Shown piece after piece: positions 32,186-46,300 of a DNA stretch of 64,000 nucleotides (positions within the stretch are counted from its first letter, which is position 1; the number at the start of each line of letters is the position of its first letter). The notes below the pieces were generated by a model. The model did no database searches and was not told where the DNA came from. It worked only from the letters and a program-made list of their open reading frames with translations. A program made the translations under genes and the position numbers. Source of the stretch: Phytophthora quininea (lineage: Eukaryota; Oomycota; Peronosporomycetes; Peronosporales; Peronosporaceae); NCBI GenBank assembly GCA_011947345.1, contig JAAVTG010000581.1, positions 558,001-622,000 of the forward strand. Direction: 5' to 3'.

Positions 32186-35100
32186 TTAGACATTTACCAC
32201 GTTCATCACCGTGCCTTGCTTTGAAAAAGCGCGAGTGGTCCGATCCATGCGCTTTTCTTCACTTGAATCGCTGTGATTGTCAAGCAAGGCCGCTTCGCTT
32301 CGCTTCCGCGCCGTGTCAGTCGAGTTCGTATTGTTATTGGGGTCCCAGCGATACGTGCTCACTAATTCGTTCACTTCAGGCATGGCCACGGGCTCTCGCG
32401 GCACTGTCTGGCGTCTCGAGACGTAATTAAGCCCAACAAAAGCTTTAGGTGTTTGCGAGCTCCAGCGCGGCCCTGCAGCACAATATCTCTCGCCTCCAGT
32501 GGATCAACGCGGTTTAATTGTGCCAGAAGCTCCATCATGAATTTGTAAATGTGCGAGTGCGGCAGGTCAGCATTAATGCGCTCCATGTTCGCCACAACGT
32601 CCTGGGTATCAAGAGATGGCACGACAGCACCATCGGGGAACTGGAAAGACGATAACTTGCGCTTGAAACCTCGCTGGAAGCTACGCACGACGCGATCCAG
32701 CACAGCGCGGTCCGGCGCAGGTGTGTTCGAACGGGTCCACGCCAATTTGTTCTGCTCCCGATACTCGGGAAGTCTCGCAGCAAGCTCTCGTACGGCTGAT
32801 GATCTAATCGATAGAGCTCGGCAAGATTAAGAGCGACGCATGTTTCGAGTCGAGAAATACCGTACAGCAGCGCCAACTCCCCGAAAAACTCACCGCGCTC
32901 GCGAACCGATTCGCCAGCATCCAACTTGATCAGAATGCGACCCTGGGCAATAAAGTACATGCTACGATCTACGTCTCCTTTCACAGTCACCTCCTCACCT
33001 TCCGAGCAAACCACGTACTGCAAACATACAAGAAGACCACGTAAAAAGTGCTCCTCGAAAGTATGAAAGGCGACCACTCGAGCGGCAAATTTACGAAGAG
33101 TAGCCAGCACGATGTCTTCGTACAATCCCCGTGACACATTCGTGACGGCTGCGAACTCCTCCTCCCCTCTGGCGGCGCCATATTCGAGCGTAGTAAGCCT
33201 TGATTTGTTTCTTGAGATTCTTGGCAACGCCATTCTGCACTAAATAATGCTGCAGCTCTCCAAGACTCTGTTCAAAAGCGGCCTCGCCCTTCGCACGCGC
33301 ATTCAGGAGCTCTCCTTGCGCACCAACCAGTGCCCCGTAAATGTAAATACTCCATAGTGTGATGATAATTTCGGCTACGAGCTCCAACGGGTTCATCGAG
33401 AGAATGTCTCCATTGAAGAGCGTCGAGATGCATTCCATCGAGAAGAGGAGCGACCGCAGATACTTTCGCGCGAGGGAACGCTATCAATATCGAAGATCGT
33501 TGAGCTTTCAGAAAGCATTCGAGTCGAGGCTTCACTTGCTGTACCTCCACTTGGGATGTATGTGAGCATTCCTGACGTCGACAACCACGAAACTCCGTAA
33601 CGATAGAACCCTACTTCACTTGTCACGAACCAAATGCAGGCGAGAAGGTGTCCCATGTCAGATACGACATCAAACCCCGAACGAAGTAAAGTGACGCATC
33701 ACTGACACGAAGCTTGCGCTCGTAGACGAGGTATTGAAAGAACTGCTCCGACAATGCTTCGATTCGCTGAGTTAGCAGAACACGATTCATCCGCAGCAGC
33801 CAGCGTGTTGTCCACCAAGAAACAATCGTCTTGTCAACATGATGGGTCTTGTGAACCGACGACAGTCGGATACCACTGACAAGAAGTAGCGATTCCAGCG
33901 GTAGCATCGCTAAAACATCAGCACGAAGCTCCGGACTAGCCGAGAAAATGTGTCGTAAACCACCTTGACTCGTGTTCCCTAGAACAGTTCCTATGCTGTG
34001 CCGTTGGAGCGATGCATATCGGATCTTATAGCCAACATCGACCACACACAACAAGTCGAGGAAAATCTCAAATCCAGACCACGCTCGAAGCTCCTCCCCA
34101 GACAGCTCGGTAAGCTCGTGAGAAAAACACAACTTGAATGGGGTCACGATCAAATGATAAATCGCGATCGCAAGCATGACCAGGTCCCAGACTCTCCCAG
34201 TTCCTTGATTCGCTTGATGAAATCTCTTGATCGAGGGTCGATCGCCTGCGGGTGGTCGCTAGACAACTGAAACATTAGTCCTAGCAAAGAGGGCCGCTGG
34301 CCATTGCTCGATCGACGATTTGAATCCATTAGCTGCCGCATCGATGACTCCATCGGTCTTACATCACTGAGGTGCTTGGCAATCGGCAAAGATGCCATCT
34401 TGACGCCCTGACCCGAGTATTTCCACCGTCGGTACTGATTGTACAGCTTGAGTTGCGTCGCGTATTGTGGGCGCTGACACCTCTGAATCATAGCAAAGTC
34501 TATACTACCACGCACTACCTGACCGTCTGCCTCTCTCAAGCTTTTGATTCCTTCCTGGCGTACAACTTCAAAGTAGCTGCTTTCAAACAGCGGGAGTGAG
34601 TAGCTCCGTTTGAGCTGATCATTTCTGCCGGCCATGTTGAGTCCTGCGGCACTTTGGAGCTGCAGTTGGCTCTCTAGTGGCAGCATAACCACTGAACATC
34701 GCCTCCGTGTCCCCGACTGTATTTTGTCGCTACTAAATCCGATGCTTTCTGCCACCATTGCTAGTTTAGCAGCACTCTCGATTCTCAAAGCTTTTTGACT
34801 GATCGTTGAAGAGGAAGTAGACGAAATTTGTAATTGCACCCTACGAGCAGAATGTTCAACGCGGGCGGAATAGGAGGCTTGGCGCTTTACACGACCTAGT
34901 GCTCTTGGTTGGTTTTAATGAACGGCCGTTGTTCAACTTGGCCGCTCGAGCGACTTGAGGTTGTGCTGGCTACCGGCGGAATGAGCTCGTCCAACAATCT
35001 GCCAATTGTGTGGTGCGCTGCAGCAATAATTTTGAACCGCGCCCAGCTCTCAACTTCCAGGAGACGGACGGACTCGTTCGACATCGAGTCGCGCATAACA

Positions 35101-38100
35101 TTGTTGACTGGATTGAGATCGAACATGAACTGCAGCGAGTGGATGTCGCTGCAGCTGTCGTCCTTACTGAGCACGTCACCTCTTGAGCTACGAAATGCCT
35201 CACTGGCAGCGCCACGACTTCTACCTTGCGAAAGACTGGTTCGAGTACGATGAGAAGCCATCGATGAGGCTCGCCGTCGCACATGCAATGCGGCTAACGC
35301 CTGATGAAATTGAGCTGAGAGAGTATCGATTTTCGCCAACAGATACTTGGTTTTCTTCTCGATCAAAGTCGCCTCGGAATCCAGAAACGATTGGGTAATT
35401 GATTTATTCGCGGTTGCGAGAAATCGGGTCGACGATGGCGTGGACGGCGCTCGAGGATTTAGTGGGGTTGCCCATTGATTGGTCTGGCGGTCGATAAGTA
35501 AGACCTTGGCTTTGTTGGCGGCATGCAAATTCCTGCGTTGATATCGAGACAACCGACCTTGTACCCAGGTAAGAATGGCATGTAGTGCATGCTTCTGGAC
35601 CTGGGTCTCTGATAAATCGCCGTGTGTTGTCCACAGCTCTTGCCAGTCATGTTTGGTGATGTAAAGCACCTCACATGACGCCGTGGCACGAACTGTAGCA
35701 AGTCTTCGTTGTGTCGATAGGAAAAATGCCACCTCGCCAAACAACGCACCCTCCATTAAGACAGCTACGCTTGTGACCGATCGAGTCCAGAACACTGCGG
35801 CCAACCCTTTGCGTAGTATGCAGAGTCGATTTCCATAAGTTCCCTCAACTAAGATATTATCGCCCGGAATGAAAAGCTCGGACTGGAGGCGCAGCGACAA
35901 GTTGTTGATTTGCGACGGTGTGAGGAGTCGGCTAATAGGCAGCAACTGGATGGAAGGAGAATAGATTTCCAGCATAAACTTGAGACGGAGATTGGCCGAC
36001 AAATCGTGCACAGCTTCGTGCAGACTAATACCTTCGGTATGCTCGAATTGCAAACGGAAGAAGAAGCTGACACGCTCTCGTAGAGCTCCAGGTAGATTAT
36101 GCTCCTTTGCAAAACTTTCGAAGCTCGCGATGCGGCTTTTGTACTGCTTTGTTTCCTTACCGAGTTCAAGAATGAGCTCCGAGATTTCACCGACAATGTG
36201 TCCAATAATGAATGTACAGCAAAGGCAGGTGAAGCCTGTCCAAAGCGTGCCAGGTGCATTACGAGGAACAATTTCACCTGAGCCAACAAGAAGTAGCGTT
36301 GTGATGGCCCAGTAGAACGATTTCGCGTACAGCATAGGAACCGCGTGGTGATACTTTTGCAGTAGATGATCTTGTAGCAGCCAACATCGGTCAACATGCT
36401 TGCACTCATCATCCGAGATCATGAAGAAAATGCAAGCCGAAAAATGGGCGACCATGACGAGAATAATCAAAAGGATGGGACTCAAGTAAGCTGATACATT
36501 CTGCGATGCGAAATGCTGCTGAATCTGCACAATCATATCGTCCAAGTAAATCCACAGATCGACGCAGCGGATGAGTCGCGGAAGACGGCAAAGGCTGGCA
36601 ACCAGTGGTTTGCCTGGAACAGGCGCATACAGCGGCAATGACGCGGCAAGGTCCCACTTGAACGTCGAGCTACGAAGGTATTGTACATCGAATTCGTTGC
36701 GCCTCATTAAGTTATCAAAACCGGCATCCGGACATCCGAAGTAGAACAGCCGCAGATAGATATCAACCGCAAAGCAAAAATCGCACGCTAGATCTGCAAC
36801 CCAGATAACAGTATTCATGCTGCCGGAAAAGTGCAGACGCGCGTGGAAGCCAATGCGGAATATGATAAAGAAGGCGCTGTAGATGTTCCAGCATGTAATG
36901 ATTGCATTCCAGGTGCTCGTAAACGTAGCGCGTACCTCATCCAAATCGCGCGATGTCATTTTCGTGCTCTTCGTATCCTTCTTGGGGCTCACATTGGAAG
37001 GGGTCAATGAGCTGTCATGCTGGCAGAAAAGTGTTGTTGTGTGCATCATGTGTGTTTGCATTTTCAGATTTTCGAGGTTGCGCAAGACACGGCGCATCCG
37101 TTTTTGGTCCTCTTTCAGCACCGCTTGCGCTTCCTCCCTTACATCAACCAAATCATCCGCAAATTTCCGCTGAATAACGTCAAACTGATCCCGGGTCATG
37201 ACGGATGTATGGACCAGAGAGGCGGCGATGAGAGTTGCACTGTATGACCGACGCAATAAGAACTCGCTGACGCCGTAAGAGTTACCCTCGTGAAGAGCGC
37301 GTATCGGCACTCTTCGTAAGCGAAAAACACGTTAACCTTACTGCTGTGTAGTAGTACAAAAACTCTCGGCAAACATCACCTTCGAGGCAAATGGTCTCGC
37401 CGTGTTGGTAAGTGCGATGGCGAAATTTTCCGGTCACTTCGTGAAGAAACTCGGTTGACGCAGAATCAAACAGGGGTACGCTTTTTACAGCTTCTGAATG
37501 CAGCAAAGAAGAGATCTCGTAACAAAGCTGGTCAGGCAAATGAGAGAGAAGCTGAGACTCATAGGCGTGCTTGTGCTCTACAAACTGGTGATGATAGAAG
37601 CGCCGAATTTCGCCACTTAGCTTCTGAGAAATGTCCATTCGCTCTAAAATGCTGCTGATTGTGTTGAGCTTCTCGATATGATGATGTCGAGTCGCCATGA
37701 CGTTGGAAATTGTACTTGACATCGCTCCCACTACGCCAAAGTTAATGATTCCACCAACAAAAATCCACAATGCAGCGAAATAACTTTCAGCCGTCGAGTA
37801 CGCAACGATGTCTCCATATCCTACAGCCGTCAAAGTCACAATCGCCCAGTACACTGAACGCAGGTAGGCAAACGACGTCCAATACGTCGAGGTCGGGTCC
37901 TGGAGAGGAAATAATTCACCAACGTTACCATAACAGTCAAATTTCACCCAGCTGCAGTTTTGAAAGTTCGTGGCATCATGTAGACATTGATCATGCGTAA
38001 GTGTTAACATGGCATTGTTACTGACACTTTCAGATGGCGTCCTTTGAGCAATCCAGGCCATTTCAAACCACACACAACCAACCACGTGCAGCATCAACGT

Positions 38101-40518
38101 GACGCCTAAAACCAGGAGAGTACAAGATAGGTTTTGGAGCTGATACTGTGGAAGTCGCTGATATCCCGTAGTAAGCTCGGCACCTTGCGCACCCTGAACA
38201 GCCGAAGCAAACGAAGAAGTGATAGGCGTCCCCGGCAACATTGATCGACAAAGAATCGAAGACCGTACCAACCGGTATCCACGACAATAGGTCAAGATAG
38301 AAACCATTAGCCGGTACGCCGCAAAGATGAGGTCTGGTTGCTCTACCTCAAGCATCACACTTTCGTCCAGGTAAGCAAAACACCGGGAACGTAAAACGAG
38401 ATCGGCGGCGAAAAATGTCTCCACAAACAGTGTCACTGCATACCGTAGACCGAACTCCGGTTGCTCAACAAACATGTTCTGGTCATCAGTCATGGCAATA
38501 AATACGGAAAATAAAGGCACCTCGAACGCGACGTAGATAATCGCTAGCAACCGTGCAGTATCCCAATAGACACGGAAAAGAGACCCCGGAAGACGCCAGT
38601 TAATACCGCGTCTTATATCACCCAACTGATTGCCATTACCCACACTGCGCGAACTCCCCAAACTGTGGTCGCGCAACCCCAAAAGTTTTTCGTCTTCTTT
38701 ACTTGCGTTGAATACTTTTCTAGGATACTTGTCATCCGCGCGCGAGCACCAGTTTCATCGCCTCGATGAAAATGCGTAAGCGCCTCGTCAAATTTGGCTT
38801 TGGCGAGAACATATAGCTCGCAGAATGTCTTGGCCATAGCATTCTCTTCGTATCTTTCAGGAAAAAGGAGGCAACTATCGGCAAAAAATCTCCCGTTTGG
38901 CACTCTTTTGGATTGGATCCATCGAATGCGGATAAAACGACGTTGCCTCTGATAACGAAGAACATCTGAGCGTTAAACTTTGGCTCGGTAATTTGGTCTC
39001 CTGGAGAATACACACGGCGTACAAGCGCGAGGGCGAGCAAATTGACAAACTCGACGCTTTCTTTCATCAAGAAGCACACTTGTTTCACACGACTGGCTTT
39101 GAGCATCGAAACAACTTTTGATTGCAGGTGTCGGGGCATAAGATGCAACGCCTCTTCACTGTCAAGACTGTGATGTGTGGTCCAGGCGTAGTTAAAATAT
39201 GCCGTGACTTGTTGCCGTATCGAGCGAGGGATATTTTGTGAGCGCATGTACTCGCGCGAGTTGTCCACGTGCGTCGCAAACGCTGCATACCTTGCATTTC
39301 GAAATCGGAAAATGAAAAGGAACGTTGCCAGCAAAGACGACCCAAAAAGTGCGCCGATAAGGATAGCAACCACAGCATACAGTGTTTCCGCATTGGACAC
39401 GGGTGTTACGTCTTTGTAGCCCAGTAGAACCATCGTCCTCGATGCCCAGTATATTGCACGCGAGTACTTGCGGGAAATCGAGGCTCCGATGAGATGATCT
39501 CGTATGATCCAACTTGTTTCTTCAGTTTCGTGACATGCCTCAAGAGATACCCCACACTGAGCGTGCGCAATCAGCATATATCCGCAAGCTATCCAGTGAC
39601 ACAACCCCGCACATACCCCAATATTAAACACCAGAGTGTCAATCCCTGTAGACGAAATGCGTTGTACCCATGCGCGATCCGAGTAGATGTTGGCAATTCG
39701 CTCAATGCACCCCGAAGTCGGTACAAGCGACATAACTTAACAATTCGTACCAAATGAAGAGTATTGTAGGCCCCCGATGCATAGGGTATGACCTCTAGTG
39801 GCAGCATACCAACGATCTCCAGGAAAAATTGAGCATTGCGCATCAGCATGAATTTCCTATTCGAAATAGAGTCGTCAGCTCCACCACTGGGTATCGTCGA
39901 CAATGGCCGAATTGATGCAAGAGTCCACTTGGCTTTACCACGCTGGATTGCTGCGGATGAAGCGCTCCTCCGCAAGGTTTTCGGTGTTTTGAGTCGATTC
40001 GCATCTCGCGTTAATTTTTTCCCCAATTCAAAGCTGACTGATGCCGAGAGTTGTGAAAATGCATCCTTCCACGTGTGATAAAAGCCGATGAACTCGATCA
40101 ACCCAATAATGTCTGCAACAGCATCTAACACCACAAAAATACTCAGCTCTGGCGTCCACTGATGTATCCTCGCCGCCTCTGAATGCGTGAAAGGGTTGTA
40201 ATAAAAAGCGATGCGGAATGGCACCGATAAAAAAATATACATTGCTGCATAAAGCCGGATGGAAACATTGACGGTCTGCCGACTTGTCCATGATAATCGC
40301 TTGTAGGACCGTGCAAGAGGCCGGAGTGTGCGGCGATAGAAACGTCGCCACGATCGGAGGATCATCTTACTTGAGAGGCGAGGCGCACCTTGGGGTCGGG
40401 AGATGAGGTCTGCTTCAACCAGACTGTTTCGAGACAGGAATGCATGGTCGTTTGTAGCGATTGCTATCTCGTTCGGGCTTTCTCCATTGTCAGTCGCGTA
40501 CACTTTGTGATGCGGCAT
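32186..40518 (-). CDS. Giant four-module CNBD ion channel, paralogue I
   Basis: About 2,780 residues from the ATG at 40518 (MPHHKVYAT). Four modules follow one another, each with six hydrophobic helices, a re-entrant pore loop and a cyclic-nucleotide-binding-like domain (CNBD), as in CNG/HCN/KAT channels. Pore sequences: module 1 LLGYKDV (39410-39424), module 2 AVGYGDI (37810-37824), module 3 LVGSGEI (36273-36287), module 4 TLFNGDI (33406-33420). S1 of module 1 contains VPFRIAFYY, typical of CNG channels. One unbroken frame (37310-34896) spans the module 2 CNBD, all of module 3 and the following linker, showing the modules are one gene. CNBD 3 (LFGEVAFF..RRLATVR) and CNBD 4 (FFGELALL..SRLETC) keep phosphate-cassette motifs. 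Frames break about eleven times, often at homopolymers. No intron seen. Confidence 0.85.
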
Positions 40519-40842
40519 TGATGCAGCGCTTCAATCCATCCAGCAACACCTTCCGGAGACACTATCAGAGTAGGAAACCCGGACCTTTACCCAATCCTGC
40601 ACCACTGGAGCCTGGACACCGTCAGTGGGTCCCTAGCGCACTTGTGATGACGGGGCAGCAATTCTTCCGATTTGGTGGTTTCACACGGTGCTTCATGTAT
40701 TTTTGTTTGGACAAAAGGAACTAAATCCGTGTACTTTCGGCTTGACCACTGCAGAAGCCATAACCGATGGTTATTCACTGGATTAAGCTCTGTTCAACTT
40801 ATTGGCGCATCATTTATCATTCCCCGAAAACAAGATTACAAC
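40519..40842. other. Intergenic region
   Basis: About 320 bases lie between the start of channel I and the end of the membrane-protein gene, both on the minus strand. It presumably holds the channel promoter, but no convincing Inr element or repeat was seen. Confidence 0.5.
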
Positions 40843-42654
40843 TTATTTGTTGGATCTTGAAAGCCACAAGAACCGGAACGTAAAGTCAACACCTGGCGGA
40901 GGGCAAATGCAAATTAGTCTCCCAAATATCACATCTTTTAGTTTTGGCAAGCCACTTACCAAAGTGTACCACACGGAACGCCATCGTCATGAGTACCCAT
41001 GTCACTAACTTGCTCTGGATGAGTTCCCTTTGAGTCTCCAGCACGAATGCCACGTGATACAATATTTGAGTCCCGAAGTTGCGGTAAATGACAGCACCCA
41101 GCATCCAGAACGTTATGATCTGAACTAATGCGAACAGGAAAACCGAATGAACCACCCCACCAATATTGTCTGTGGTGACGGATTCGAGTTCAGTGTGGTA
41201 TCTTGCACTGGGAAGATGAACCATCACCAGCAGGAAGTTGGCATAAAAGAGAGGTACCATAGCATCGAGGCTCGCGCTAAGAGCGAGACTCTCGATTGTG
41301 AACAGTATCTCCAGCGTTTCTCGCAGAATATCGCCGTTCCGCCTGGAATCTGCAAGTTTGGATCGAAAACGCTTTACACAAATTATGTTCCCACCAGCGA
41401 CTATTCCACGACGATTCGACCATGCGGACGCCTCGTCTCCTTCGAATTCTCGAAGAAACAACGAGGGACGCCTTGCATCAATACTCACATCACAGGGAAT
41501 GATTTCTAACCGGTTGATCAGATTCTGACTATTTGCAGACAAATAGTGAGGGATACAGGATCGTATCCGGACGCGTTGACGACTTTGCTTCCTGAACATT
41601 TCTGCGGAGCGGCACAAGTAGCAGGCCATGTTGAGCAGATTATACTTGTGGCGTTTAGTAGCCCATGTCGCCTTTTTCATTCTTGTCAGCATCGTAGAGG
41701 TTCGTCGATGTAGTCGGTAAAGAGTGACACTTGTCTGGGCCAAATCAAGGAGTATAATAATTGCCACTGTGGAATGTGAAGACGCATTTTCCATACTAGT
41801 CGCCAAATACAATGCGTTGAAGAAATCAACAGTAAAAATAACGGCCTCCGGCATCATATCTTCCATGTGTGTCACGCAGCGAAATGCGACGTTTTTCACA
41901 ATGAGCTTAACAATAGGAAGAAGGAGAACCACCACTACTTCATAGTCTGTGTTACTTGCAGCGCGGAATAATACCTCATACGCGGGGTAAATAACGGCCA
42001 TCAGTTGCTGGGCGCCAATAAACCTGATAAACCTGACGAATTCAGCCGAGCGTTTAGTGATTTTCCGAGCGGCATGCACCCCACGACAGCCAAGAAAGAG
42101 ATGACCATCACAACATAATAGCTTGGAACTAGCGTAATAACGCAGAACGGAATCGGGAAGAATACATACGCCGCACATATCGCCGCTATTGTAGTCTGGA
42201 CAAGGCTCACTATCACCACTAACAGACAAATTTGCTGCCGAGAAATTGCAACATCCCGGAAGAAATACTTAATTTGAACCAGGATCGTGTAGAACACCGC
42301 GCTGCAGATGATTCCAGCTCGAACCCAAAATCCATAGTTTGCCTTCCACCCTTCATTCGGGTTTTGAAGTGGCACAGCTTCTTGAGCGATCAAAATAGCT
42401 GTCGCTGGCACTGGAAATGATGCGAAAACCAACACGACACGTACCAGCGAAGTGTTTCTTGTGTACTCTTCCAGTGCTAACAGCCTCTCGACAGAGTATT
42501 GGCTACCTCGACAACTGATGTGAAGCGCCGACCATAGTTGAAGCAAACAGCATATCCATGTTGTCAAACATTGTGCAATCCTTGTGTAGTAGCGTGGTCT
42601 TGGAGCAATTGTACAGGTATCATCTGACGGCCCATGCGGATAAGGAGCGATCAT
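40843..42654 (-). CDS. Multi-pass membrane protein of unknown function
   Basis: About 580 residues. Exon 1 runs from 42654 to 40960. A 67-nt intron (40959-40893, GTAAGT...CGCCAG) then joins HFG to VDFTFRFLW, and the stop is at 40845-40843. Without splicing the frame runs to 40886 with a less hydrophobic, unlikely tail. There are two groups of hydrophobic helices (near 42560-42010 and 41230-40980) around a ~250-residue basic central loop. The motif NPNEGWKANYGFWVR precedes a helix and recalls an expanded oomycete membrane family, but I cannot name it. One frame change near 42090 separates the N-terminal third. Lying between a channel and a G-protein regulator does not prove a shared role. Confidence 0.6.
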
Positions 42655-43356
42655 CAGTGCCGCCCATCGACTCGGTCGAGAACAAATAAATCCGCCCCAG
42701 TTATTTCAGGAGCTTGTACGTTAAGACGCGTTTCGCTTCCATCACAAACTGTACTTGGACTTCAAACATACTGAACGAGTTCCGTCACCAAAAAAGAATA
42801 CAATCGCATTTGGATGTCAGCATGATGCTGTACCACAGATCTTCCAGATTAGTACCGGTCTGTCGAATACAGCGCCATGGTCAAAATCAACGAAGCAGTT
42901 CCCACAACTCGAAAGAATGGCACCGACACCTGGACTTTTGCTTCCAGCCCAAAACCCATCGAAAAGCTGTCCATAGCACGCCTTTTGCCAGCCCACGGAT
43001 TCTTGCATAATCACTACACGTAGCAGATATTTCCCATGCACTGGCAGTACACAGTCACAGGGGTTTCAACAACACCCCAGGTCTTCACAACTCGTTACTG
43101 TGTACAGCAGTATGCTGTGGCTTCCAGTCCTGTGGCTTCCAGTCCTGTGGCATCGACGCAAACAAAGTAAAACTCGACCTGGCGCGTTGCCCACAGCACA
43201 ACTCGTCGACACCCGGTGTCGAAAATACCTGGAAATGGAAATGATAGAAGCATTCCCGTGTCAGGCCAATGGGAACATGATTCTATTATTTCCAATCGTC
43301 AGTATTTTCAAATCCGATTCCGCACTCCACTCCCCTTCCGCATTCGCGCTGTCGTC
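42655..43356. other. Divergent intergenic region, 0.7 kb
   Basis: This is the upstream region of both the membrane-protein gene (-) and the RGS-RapGAP gene (+). Apart from the short tandem repeat at 43116-43145 I see no gene or structure; the open frames here have no family resemblance. Confidence 0.5.
43116..43145 (+). repeat. 15-bp tandem repeat
   Basis: TGTGGCTTCCAGTCC occurs twice in tandem (43116-43130, 43131-43145) and is followed by a third partial unit TGTGGC. It lies about 210 bases upstream of the RapGAP ATG. Confidence 0.7.
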
Positions 43357-46300
43357 ATGGACTCGTCCAAGCGTGTGGCGGAGTCCAAGGGGCCGCGCAA
43401 GGAGGCGCCGTCGGCCGAGCTCAAACGCCTGGCCAAGTTCTTCTCTCCCGACCGGCCGCCGCGCAAGCGCTTGCGCACGCTGCTGGACTTCCTCAAGCAC
43501 GTGCCGGGCTCGGACGGCTCGGCAGGAGGCAACATTGCAGTCGCCGTGCAGTCGCTGCTGGGCGCCTCCAAGGACACGAACACAGCCAACGCCGGCCCGG
43601 AGCATGCGCAAGCCGTGGCCGACTTCTGGGCCGATGCGAACAACAGCACGCTGGTGTTTGGGGTCGTCAACGACTGCGTCACGGAGCTGGAGTCCCTGTA
43701 CGCGCCCCACGAGACGGCGTTCCGTAAGCAGCGCCGCAAGCCACTGGAGGCGGAGGACTGGAGCGAGGTATTTGAAGGGCTGGAGGTGCTATTGCGCAAC
43801 AATTCCGCGCGGCTGAGGGAAGGATGGAATAACAATGGGCTCACCATGCTGTTCGCCAAGTTGCTGAAGAGAGACAACCACGCTATGATTAAAAATACGC
43901 GTTCAGGTGCTTGGCGTTGTATACAGACGCCACGAGGAACCTGCAGCAGCTGTCGGCCATGCCGTCCACAAGCACATCGAGCTTCCAGGCCTCGAGAGCG
44001 GGCTCGATCAGGTTGCTTAGTGACGGCATTGAAATTGACATTGATGACGAGGAAGAAGACGCGCGAGGCACCGCCATGCTGTCACATGCTACTCCAAGGA
44101 GAAAAGATATGCATCTCGAGTTGTTAAGAGAAAGCGTGGACTTTTCGCCGTATGGAGGAGGCAGTATTTCACTGCCCGACAAGTTCTTCAATGAAGGTGT
44201 ACATGTGGAAGGGTGGATGAGACCCATGCCCACGCAGGCGGAAGAGCCAGTGGATATGCTCAAGTTTCTGATGGATCTGAGCCTTGAACGCGAGGAGGCA
44301 CATGGAGGAAAACTCGCCCCGCTTTCTGCAACAAGCAATCCCAGCAGTTCAGGGAACAGTGACCGCTTTATTTTCTGGTCCGAGCTCATTATGAAGTTTT
44401 ATATGCCGCTGTTGTACCCGAAGGTGTGTCTAAAGGTGAAACTCAAAGAAGAAGGTGATACATTAGGCTTTTTCCATCACTGTCCGGGCAGTTTCCAGCG
44501 CGTGGTTGCTCGATGGGTTTACAAACTTCGTTCGAAGGAAGATTTCATGGAAGTACTTTGGTCGCGGCGAGAGTTTTCTGAGGTGGTTATGGAAACGATT
44601 CGCCAGCGATTTGCCTACCGTGACACTGAGTTGGTGGTGGACGCCATCAAGTTTTACTCTGGGATCTGCACAGGAGCTCAGTATGTTCCGTCTGGCATGA
44701 AGTCCCAAATGAACGAGTGCTCTCGCGCCATGATTTCACATGTATCTCAACTTTTCACCCATCCGTACAGCTGGACGATTCGAAAATTTTGCTGCATTGC
44801 ATCGAGCTACTGGAGCTTGTATCCCAGCGTCGATTGGATGACTATACTTCTACGTATCTGCGAAAGTTTGTGCTATCAACGATCGATAATTGCACGATGC
44901 TTCGGGACTCAAGTAATCGCCCTGTTCTTACCGCTATGCTGTCCGTCGTGTTGCATGTATGGATGCATTCTGCGGTAGTTACCAAGGCCACGGGTACACA
45001 GATTTGGATGGAATTAACGATTGCTATCCGGCGATGGCTCGTGAATCCCGGGGATGCTAAGGTCGTGGGCAAAGAAATGATCAACTGCTGGAAACGAGAA
45101 CTTCGCTTTTCGAGCTGCTTGCTGATGTACGTGATGGATAAAGGGTACTCGTATTTGAAGGTTACCCCTGAGGGTGCCATGCTACTGCCTCAAGGTGTTG
45201 ATGCTAAAGACACCAAAACAGCGGGCAAGACGCTGCGTGAACTGAAGCAGGGATATCTTCAGTCGTCAGCCAACTTCCTCATGACCACAGTAGTTGAAGC
45301 TTCTGATGCAACGCTACTACTGGATCGTGTACTGCATCTCATTCCTCCTCCTACAGTATCTGCGCTAGCACCCCGATGCATCTTAGCTTAACTGAGGGTA
45401 TGCTCCAGCTCGTGGAACTCTGGATTGATTCGGCCATCGAAGCAAAACGAAGCCAGCCAACTGAATTGCAACAAATCAGCCCGTCTACGGTACTCGCTCT
45501 ATTTGGCGAATGGTTTCTACCAGCATGTGAGTTGGAGGCAACAGAATACCAAAACTCGCGTTGCATTGCGATCGTGGCGCTCTGCAAATTGTGTTCGGTT
45601 CGCTGTATCAACACGATTACTCGCAGCCACTTGACGACCCTTGCACGCGTGCTTTTCAAGGGTATTACGTCGCCGTCAGGGGTCGTCGTGTCGACCGTTC
45701 TCCAAAAATCTTCTGTTTTATTCACATTAAACTTGGAGGGCTTGAACATTCTTGTTCCTGCCTATTTGTACGCGGTGGATGAGATCATTATCGGGAACAT
45801 TTGGAGTCGGGCAGAAAAGTCAAAGGTGAAATCGTCGGAGTGGAACAATGAGCTTAATGCGGCGCTGGATGTGGTATTTGCTATCCTAGAGTTGCCCAAG
45901 CGGTTCCCCGGCCAAGATTTCGTGCGGTGGAAGCACAAAATTCAGGGAGTGTGCGGAATTGACGAGATTGCTCGTATGCAGGATATTATTGACGAGATAC
46001 CAGAAACTCTAGATGACTTTCATGTCATTCTTGGTCGCATTGTAATTCGTATTTCCAAGCTTCCATTTACAGATGTTGTCGATATTAAAAAGCGCGCTGT
46101 GGGGGCTTTACTGCCTTGCTGTGATGAACTTGAAACCGAATGGGAATGGCGAGCACGTCGTGGATCCAATCCACTTATCAGAATGGATTGTGCACCTTGT
46201 AGACGTTTGCCAAAATGTTGATTTCTCGATTTCAATGGCGGCGCTGACGATATTGCAGGATATGTCAGAGTATCATGACGAAATTAACGCATTTGAGCCG

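Noticed and set aside
32186..40518. Separate single-module channel genes instead of one giant gene
   Set aside because: Unbroken frames cross the module junctions, and no promoter, start or spacer lies between modules in any of the three paralogues.
42655..43356. Small ORFs in the spacer (42714-43010, 42755-42976, 42817-43041)
   Set aside because: They overlap one another on both strands, have no family resemblance and no promoter-like sequence.
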